Source: Photorhabdus caribbeanensis
Lineage (GTDB): Bacteria; Pseudomonadota; Gammaproteobacteria; Enterobacterales; Enterobacteriaceae
Direction: 5' to 3'
NCBI RefSeq assembly: GCF_018448885.1
Contig: NZ_RCWB01000007.1
Coordinates: 96,458 to 160,457 of the forward strand
DNA: 64,000 nucleotides
Positions 58,943 through 64,000 of the stretch are shown in pieces. Position numbers and translations under genes: made by a program. The notes below the pieces were generated by a model. The model saw only the letters and a list, made by a program, of their open reading frames with translations, had not been told where the DNA came from and did not search any database. The first letter of the stretch is position 1. The number at the start of each line of letters is the position of its first letter.

Positions 58943-59788
58943 ATGAGCATAATTTATCATTATTGTAGTCCTGATTCCTTTTTTAGCATTATTCAGAATC
59001 AGCGTTTATGGTTAAGTTCTATGGATCACATGAACGACTACATGGAAAAGAAGTGGTTCTATGCTGCCTTGAATAATTATTTATCTAGAAATCTCGATCC
59101 TAACTGCTTTAACCAGTTAATAACACATCTAGAGAGTAATATGTCCATCGGGACACCATTTGCTTGTTGTCTATCAAAGTCAGGGGATATTTTGAGTCAA
59201 TGGAGAGCTTATGCAAAAGATGGATTCGGCGTATCTATTGGATTCAATAGAGCAAAACTTAATATCCATAATGGAATTATAGGTAATAATATTGACCCGA
59301 AGTGTCGACTAACTCTAAACGATGTTGATTATATGGATATTCCAGAAATTAATTATTTAGTTGAACCAATATTGTCAAAATATTCCTTTATAAAAAAATA
59401 CTATACGAATGAAATCGTAACATCATCGGGATTTAGTCGATATGATAAATGCATTTATAAATTAATTAGCAATATCATTCACTTAAATACAATCACTAAA
59501 AACCCAGCATTTAAGGAAGAGAAAGAGGTGAGATTAGTTTATCAAACTCTAGGTATTGAAAGATATGAATATCCAGAATCATCATCAATTAAAGATTTAA
59601 AGTACAGAATATCCAATGATCAATTAACATCTTACTATGAATTTACCTTCCCCAAACATGCCATTTCAGAAATAATATTGGGTCCAAAGAGTAAATTCAA
59701 AGAGAATGACATCATTAATTTCTTGCAGTATAATAGATTTAATCACAGCATAAAAATATTAAAATCTAAAGCTAGCTATGGGTCTTAA
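58943..59788 (+). CDS. DUF2971-family protein
   Basis: A 281-residue protein with the DUF2971 pattern: IYHYCSPDSFFSIIQNQRLWLSS, MNDYMEK, FACCLSKSGDILSQWRAYAKDGFGVSIGF (key LSQWRAYA..GFGVSIGF), FKEEKEVRLVY and EIILGPKSKF. The biochemical role is not established; members are often found in accessory and defence islands. It sits as a single gene between two IS66 transposase ends in the same orientation and is more AT-rich than its surroundings, suggesting transfer. Confidence 0.8.
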   Translation: MSIIYHYCSPDSFFSIIQNQRLWLSSMDHMNDYMEKKWFYAALNNYLSRNLDPNCFNQLITHLESNMSIGTPFACCLSKSGDILSQWRAYAKDGFGVSIGFNRAKLNIHNGIIGNNIDPKCRLTLNDVDYMDIPEINYLVEPILSKYSFIKKYYTNEIVTSSGFSRYDKCIYKLISNIIHLNTITKNPAFKEEKEVRLVYQTLGIERYEYPESSSIKDLKYRISNDQLTSYYEFTFPKHAISEIILGPKSKFKENDIINFLQYNRFNHSIKILKSKASYGS

Positions 59789-60018
59789 ATGGAATCTTTA
59801 CCCTATTTATTGATCGCGGTTGTTTTCGCTTGACATGGCAATTGCGTATTTATTATGTAATAGAGTATTGAGATTGGATTAATACACATAATAAAAAAGG
59901 CTTAACAGGTGGGATGGCTCACTACGTGAACCACCAACCAATGCAAAGGATATTTATTTTTGAATATCATCAAGAACAATAGCGGAACCCTTGAAAGGTC
60001 TCCCTCCATTCGTATTGA

Positions 60019-60392
60019 CGAGTTACCGAAAAGTGCCATCGGCCCCGCGATCACGTATGCCCTGCACTAATGGCCGAAGCTGATTGTCTATCTGGAAGAC
60101 GGTCATATCAGTATTGATAACAACGTCACAGAGCGGGATATCCGCCCGTTCATGACCGGACGCAAGAACTGGATATTTTCAACTTCAGCTGAAGGCGCTT
60201 TTGCGAGCGCCAACTTATACCGTCTGGTGATGACCTGCCGTGCCAATGATATCAACCCTTATTTTTACTTTCGGCATATCTTTACGGAATTACCCAAACT
60301 CCATGCCGATGACTCACTGCACGATTTGCTGCCGTGGAATGTCAATATCGACGACATTATGTGAAGCGCTCACTGCTTAATTGGGCGTTTAC
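60019..60392 (+). mobile_element. IS66-family transposase remnant 2
   Basis: The C-terminal part of TnpC is present again (LPKSAIG, a TAA stop in ALH*WPKL, DGHISIDNNVTERDIRPFMTGRKNW, TCRANDINPYFYFRHIFTELPK, LLPWNVNIDDIM). It ends in CTGCTTAATTGGGCGTTTACG. The terminal repeat abuts and truncates the Imm52 gene at 60389. Direct repeat of remnant 1, 1.5 kb away. Confidence 0.88.
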
Positions 60393-61052
60393 GATTTATC
60401 AATATCATCCTGATTTCTTCCATCAAAAATGCCTTTTTTGGTAATAATCAGGGAGCCGGTCTGTTCATTACTTTGATACACAGGGAGCACATCCTCCGCC
60501 ATTGGCAGATAGGCTTTATCAATAATACGGGGCTGGTAAAGCATCCAACCAACGCTGAGACGATCAGGGAAAACTTGTTTATTCCGTAATGTATATTCGT
60601 TGGTTTCGACCTGAATATAAGGGAGGTCACGGCTAGTCACCAAGTATTCGACAAGCTCAATTAATCGGGAAATACCAAGCTGACTGCTGTCAATTTTTAG
60701 GTTCAGTTTTAATTTAACCCAATTATGACCTTTTGTTGACAATTTATTATAACTAACACTACTAGATAACTCATCCTTTTCACCATCCCATATACCTTCA
60801 ATAAGTGAAGGAAAATCTTTTTTATAAGATTTTTCAAAATAACTTACTGCTTCGTCTGTAGGCCCTTGTTCATCAAACACGATATGTTTTAATGCCTATT
60901 TTCGTGAATATTCTTTTAAGAACCGTGTTTTTTCTTTCCGAAAAATATATCGATTTGCTGTGTGATATGAAATAAATCCATCAATGCCGTATCAGCAGTA
61001 ATGTTTTTTGCTGTTCATAACGTACATTGATTTCTATACGAACTATTGCCAT
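60389..61052 (-). pseudogene. Imm52-type immunity gene, copy 1 (decayed)
   Basis: Aligned with copy 2 (62274-62995), this copy has lost a base near 61000 (AAAAAAC-ATTACTG), has one A fewer in a poly-A run near 60930, has an in-frame TAG (AAATAGGCA, about 60895) and loses its last 20 or so codons to the IS66 end, which supplies the stop. The remaining open part (163 codons, 60880-60389) keeps FDEQGPTDEAVSYFEKS and VFPDRLSVGWMLYQPRI. The N-terminal third is out of frame, so the protein is not functional. Confidence 0.88.
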
Positions 61053-61064
61053 GTTGACCTCAAA

Positions 61065-61829
61065 TTAAAATAAACTGTCGCAAGGGATATAATGAACTTT
61101 GATATTTTTATGCTCGCTAAACTGTACCTTAAAATAAGCATAACTGATTGGTTGTAAAAAATGCCATTCTACATAAGGTGTGCCTTCTAGAACATCACAG
61201 ACTTTTTGATGCCTTTCAGCCTGTTTTTTGCCTGATTCATCACCTTTCCACCAACTTTTGGGTTTCCCCTCACTATTAAAAAACTGGTCATACCGTGCTT
61301 TGGCCTCTAGAAATAAACAATACGCTGGCCGCCAGCCATCAAACGTCACTTTCAGGCACTGAAATTCCTGGATCATTTGTGTGACCGAGTTATATTTAGT
61401 TTTCGCAATAAATCGCTGATAGTTAATCGTGATGGCGCTCCAGCGACTAACTTTACGATATTTTTCACTCGTCACCGGAATAGCTAAGCAAGCCTGACAC
61501 TCTTTTTTAGTACCCGACTCTTCACACTCTTCCGTCTTAGACTGTGCTTTAGCCTGAACAGCACTGGTATCAATTGATTCTTCCCCTAAATCATCATCCT
61601 CCCAGAAATCCGCATAAGCTTCGGCACTCCAGACAATATTTCGATCTTCATCCGTGATGTCAGGGCTGATTACAAAATCCGTTTTCTTATGTTGAATACT
61701 GTCATCATCTATTACGGATTTATCTTTACCCGCTTCCATGATACCGACTGCAATTAATACTCCGGCACAGACGCTGGCGACATATTCAGCCGCCCCCACA
61801 GCGACAGGGGCTAATAAGGGGATTGGCAT
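61065..61829 (-). CDS. Tox-REase-5 nuclease toxin, copy 1 (T6SS-type effector)
   Basis: A 254-residue protein with a hydrophobic N-terminus (LLAPVAVGAAEYVASVCAGVLIAVGIM), an acidic middle, a CQACLAIP segment and a C-terminal restriction-endonuclease-fold toxin. That domain has FDGWRPAYCLFLEAKARYDQFF (D...E-x-K), SWWKG and KKQAERHQKV. AGGAG precedes the ATG. The order PAAR, small ORF, toxin, Imm52 on one strand points to delivery by a type VI system acting on DNA of competing cells. It is about 93 percent like copy 2 by eye. Confidence 0.85.
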   Translation of the reverse strand: MPIPLLAPVAVGAAEYVASVCAGVLIAVGIMEAGKDKSVIDDDSIQHKKTDFVISPDITDEDRNIVWSAEAYADFWEDDDLGEESIDTSAVQAKAQSKTEECEESGTKKECQACLAIPVTSEKYRKVSRWSAITINYQRFIAKTKYNSVTQMIQEFQCLKVTFDGWRPAYCLFLEAKARYDQFFNSEGKPKSWWKGDESGKKQAERHQKVCDVLEGTPYVEWHFLQPISYAYFKVQFSEHKNIKVHYIPCDSLF

Positions 61830-61830
61830 A

Positions 61831-61971
61831 TTAACGTCTCCTGGTTAGCTTATTTTTTGCAATACAAAGAATATCTTTAAACTGCTGCTCGGATTTTTGA
61901 TCAGGGGATTCCAAGGCTGTCTTGATTGGCAAAGAGTGCTGAAGATCAGGGTTAAACATTTCAAAAATCAT
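61831..61971 (-). CDS. Small ORF between PAAR and toxin (about 42-46 residues)
   Basis: Starting at ATG 61971 (inside the PAAR end) or ATG 61959 (TGAAATG, right after the PAAR stop), the frame gives MFNPDLQHSLPIKTAL...LCIAKNKLTRRR and stops two bases before the toxin ATG. Tight spacing on both sides suggests coupled translation. It is too short to assign; it may be a small adaptor or simply a spacer. In the second module this stretch is mostly deleted. Confidence 0.4.
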   Translation of the reverse strand: MIFEMFNPDLQHSLPIKTALESPDQKSEQQFKDILCIAKNKLTRRR

Positions 61972-62227
61972 GGGTAAGTGTACTCTGACTGGCAATTAAT
62001 TTTGCCCCACAGGCAGTTTGCATTCCTTCAAGCGCAATCGCTTTTCCTTTATATTTTAAAGAATCAGTACCCTGAATAATAGGAAAAATGCCTTTACATT
62101 GGGGACACGCGACCAAATCTTCTTTACCTGCTATAGGAACACCATTGTGAGTATATTCATCAATAGCGGTAATAACCTTACCGCCATGATCTGTCATATC
62201 ACCTAACAGAATAACCGCTTTTGACAT
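61961..62227 (-). CDS. PAAR-domain protein
   Basis: An 88-residue PAAR-type protein: VILLGDMTDHGGKVITAI, NGVPIAGKEDLVACPQCKGIFPIIQG and ALEGMQTACGAKLIASQ. PAAR proteins sharpen the VgrG spike tip of type VI secretion systems and carry effectors. It starts the transcript leading to the copy-1 toxin and lies after Imm52 copy 2. No other T6SS structural genes are in the window. Confidence 0.88.
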   Translation of the reverse strand: MSKAVILLGDMTDHGGKVITAIDEYTHNGVPIAGKEDLVACPQCKGIFPIIQGTDSLKYKGKAIALEGMQTACGAKLIASQSTLTHDF

Positions 62228-62308
62228 GAAAGTTCTCCATCGTTTTTCAATTGGTAAAAAATATCATCCTCCATTAAACGTCGGTAATTAATGGCAGTAA
62301 TCCCAGAT

Positions 62309-62995
62309 TCACCAACTGAATTTCAACATCATTGGATTTATCAATATCATCCTGATTTCTTCCATCAAAAATGCCTTTTTGGTAATAATCAGCGTGCCAA
62401 CCTGTTCATTATTTTGATACACAGGGAGCACATCTTCCGCCATAGGCAAATAGGATTTATCAATAATACGAGGCTGGTAAAGCATCCAGCCAACACTTAA
62501 GCGATCAGGGAAAACCTGTTTATTCCGTAATGTATATTCGTTGGTTTCGACCTGAATATAAGGGAAGTCACGACTGGTGACTAGATATTTAACTAAATCA
62601 ATTAATTGGGAAATACCAAGCTGACTACTGTCAATTTTCAAATTGAGTTCTAACCTAACCCAGTTAGGACCTTTTGTTGACAATTTATTATAACTAACAC
62701 TACTAGATAACTCATCCTTTTCACCATCCCATATACCTTCAATAAGTGAAGGAAAGTCTTTTTTATAAGATTTTTCAAAATAACTTACTGCTTCGTCTGT
62801 AGGCCCTTGTTCATCAAACACAATATGTTTTAATGCCTCTTTTCGGGAACATCCTTTTAAAAACCATGTTTTTTTCTTCCCGAAAAATATATCGATTTGC
62901 TGTGTGATATGAAACAAATCCATCAATGCCGTATTAGCAGTAATAGTTTTTTGCTGTTCATAACGTACATTTATTTCTATACGAACTATTGTCAT
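62309..62995 (-). CDS. Imm52-type immunity protein, copy 2 (C-terminus frameshifted)
   Basis: A 228-residue protein resembling the Imm52 family that pairs with Tox-REase-5: MTIVRIEINVRYEQQK, KTWFLKGCSRKEALKHIVFDEQGPTDEA (key VFDEQGPT) and VFPDRLSVGWMLYQPRIID. Copy 1 reads KKGIFDGRNQDDIDKS where this copy, with one T fewer at 62376-62380, reads KKAFLMEE. In the restored frame it would end NDVEIQLVNLGLLPLITDV at 62274. Most of the fold is intact, so it may still neutralise both toxins. Confidence 0.85.
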   Translation of the reverse strand: MTIVRIEINVRYEQQKTITANTALMDLFHITQQIDIFFGKKKTWFLKGCSRKEALKHIVFDEQGPTDEAVSYFEKSYKKDFPSLIEGIWDGEKDELSSSVSYNKLSTKGPNWVRLELNLKIDSSQLGISQLIDLVKYLVTSRDFPYIQVETNEYTLRNKQVFPDRLSVGWMLYQPRIIDKSYLPMAEDVLPVYQNNEQVGTLIITKKAFLMEEIRMILINPMMLKFSW

Positions 62996-63007
62996 GTTGA
63001 CCTCAGA

Positions 63008-63772
63008 TTAAAATAAACTGTCGTAGGGGGTATAATGAACTCTGATATTTTTATACTCTCTAAACTGTACCTTAAAATAAGCATAACTGATTGGTTGTAA
63101 AAAATGCCATTCTACATAAGGTGTGCCTTCTAGAACATCACAGACTTTTTGATGCCTTTCAGCCTGTTTTTTGCCTGATTCATCACCTTTCCACCAACTT
63201 TTGGGTTTCCCTTCACTATTAAAAAACTGGTCATACCGCGCTTTGGCTTCCAGAAATAAGCAATACGCTGGTCGCCAGCCATCAAACGTCACTTTCAGGC
63301 ACTGAAATTTCTGAATCATTTGTGTGAGCGGGTTATATTTAGTTTTCGCAATAAATCGCTGATAGTTAATCGTGATGGCGCTCCAGCGACTCACCTTGCG
63401 ATATTTTTCACTTGTCACCGGAATAGCAAGGCAAGCTTTGCACACTTTTTCAGTTTCCGTTTTTTCACACTCTTCCGTTTCAGACTGGGCTTTAGTTTGA
63501 ACTGCACTGGTATCAACAGATTCATCCCCTAAATCATCGTCCTCCCAAAAATCCGCATGGGCTTCGGCGCTCCAGACGATATTTCGATCTTCATCTGTGA
63601 TTTCAGGGCTTATCACAAAATCCGTTTTCTTATGGTGAATGTCGTCATCCTCTATAACGGATTTATCTTTACCGGCTTCCATCAACCCAACCGCAATTAA
63701 TACTCCGGCACAGGCGCTGGCGACATATTCAGCCGCACCCACTACGACCGGAGCTAATAAGGGTATTGGCAT
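63008..63772 (-). CDS. Tox-REase-5 nuclease toxin, copy 2
   Basis: A 254-residue near-duplicate of the protein at 61065, same length with scattered substitutions (for example CKACLAIP and YNPLTQMIQKF). The catalytic region FDGWRPAYCLFLEAKARYDQFF is unchanged. AGGAGG precedes the ATG. It is followed after 12 bases by Imm52 copy 2 and preceded by a truncated PAAR gene. Confidence 0.85.
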   Translation of the reverse strand: MPIPLLAPVVVGAAEYVASACAGVLIAVGLMEAGKDKSVIEDDDIHHKKTDFVISPEITDEDRNIVWSAEAHADFWEDDDLGDESVDTSAVQTKAQSETEECEKTETEKVCKACLAIPVTSEKYRKVSRWSAITINYQRFIAKTKYNPLTQMIQKFQCLKVTFDGWRPAYCLFLEAKARYDQFFNSEGKPKSWWKGDESGKKQAERHQKVCDVLEGTPYVEWHFLQPISYAYFKVQFREYKNIRVHYTPYDSLF

Positions 63773-63792
63773 ATTAACGCCTCCTGTTTATC

Positions 63793-63903
63793 TCATTTTT
63801 TGCAATAATTAGGAACACCATTGTGAGTATATTCATCAATAGCGGTAATCACCTTACCGCCATGATCTGTCGTATCACCCAGCAGAATAACCGCCTTTGA
63901 CAT
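63793..63903 (-). pseudogene. PAAR gene, truncated to 36 codons
   Basis: The first 31 codons match the intact PAAR gene (MSKAVILLGDTTDHGG..EYTHNGVP), then the frame passes into NYCKK and stops. The join matches PAAR codon 31 on one side and the end of the small inter-gene ORF (TTGCAAAAAAT) on the other, so about 270 bases were deleted. The copy-2 toxin therefore lacks its own PAAR carrier. Confidence 0.85.
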
Positions 63904-63949
63904 TAAAGTTCTCCATCGTTTTCCGATTGGTAAATAACATCACCTTCCA

Positions 63950-64000
63950 TTAAATTTCTGTAATTAATGGCAGTAATCCCAGGTTCACCAACTGTATTTC
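63950..64000 (-). CDS. Imm52-type immunity gene, copy 3 (partial, right edge)
   Basis: On the minus strand the last codons read EIQLVNLGLLPLITEI and stop at 63950. They correspond to the restored end of Imm52 copy 2. The gene continues beyond the window, showing that at least a third module exists. Confidence 0.75.
   Translation of the reverse strand, partial: EIQLVNLGLLPLITEI

Larger units (their letters stand above)
60389..64000. repeat. Tandem array of PAAR/Tox-REase-5/Imm52 modules, period about 1943 bases
   Basis: The two toxin genes start at 61829 and 63772, 1943 bases apart, and the toxin-to-immunity gap is identical in both. Sequence matches extend across PAAR starts, toxins and immunity genes. 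The array is cut on the left by an IS66 end and runs off the window on the right. Confidence 0.88.

Overview
The window reads as chromosome of an enterobacterial insect pathogen of the Photorhabdus/Xenorhabdus group, most likely Photorhabdus. This is inferred from the mixture of E. coli-like housekeeping blocks (smrB-sixA-fadJI-fadL-mlaA-argW; sseB-pepB-isc-trmJ-suhB; hcaT-glyA-hmp), ERIC repeats, a MARTX toxin, a Tc-toxin remnant, NRPS genes and many toxin-antitoxin scraps. No database could be consulted, so the organism is an inference from recognised protein families.

Layout. (1) 1-5.9 kb: the last module of a nonribosomal peptide synthetase (condensation end, adenylation, carrier, thioesterase), a TetR regulator divergent from an FAD oxidoreductase, and a HAD phosphatase. 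(2) 5.9-9.0 kb: histidine-utilisation genes hutI-hutG-hutC without hutU/hutH, with a likely HutC operator. (3) 9.2-18.1 kb: the conserved smrB, sixA, fadJ, fadI, fadL, mlaA and argW (tRNA-Arg CCT) block, with an IS200/IS605 element whose tnpB is internally deleted. FadR-like sites sit before fadI and fadL. (4) 18.4-22 kb: an AbrB/PIN toxin-antitoxin pair, an ERIC element, dctA and ybfF. (5) 22-32 kb: a complete compact MARTX toxin of about 3374 residues with one C58-like cysteine protease as the recognisable effector and a C80 autoprocessing domain, but no rtxC or type I secretion genes alongside. (6) 32.9-38.9 kb: an accessory zone with three solitary antitoxin genes (DUF2384 type, YefM type, frameshifted VapB type), the C-terminal scrap of a Tc-toxin A subunit, a formamidase (amiF), an AbiEi-like/Fic fusion gene preceded by four palindromic boxes at exact 23-bp spacing, and 1.3 kb of very AT-rich DNA.

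(7) 39-48.4 kb: sseB (C-terminal domain only), pepB, and the isc operon iscR-iscS-iscU-iscA-hscB-hscA-fdx-iscX, with an ERIC element wedged between iscU and iscA. trmJ and suhB follow. (8) 48.4-52.7 kb: the trehalose genes treR, treB, treC with a perfect palindromic operator. (9) 52.7-56.9 kb: hcaT, glyA and hmp, with PurR-like and NsrR-like sites in the glyA/hmp divergent region. (10) 57-60.4 kb: a broken ABC-2 exporter and a DUF2971 gene bracketed by two decayed IS66 transposase ends. (11) 60.4-64 kb: a tandem array of type VI secretion-type modules (PAAR protein, Tox-REase-5 nuclease toxin, Imm52 immunity protein). Both toxins are intact, while the immunity and PAAR genes show frameshifts, truncations and deletions. 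The array continues past the right edge.

The most unusual items are the AbiEi-Fic gene with its 4 x 23-bp operator array, the orphan compact MARTX toxin, the toxin-rich and immunity-poor Tox-REase-5 array, and the cluster of solitary antitoxins.
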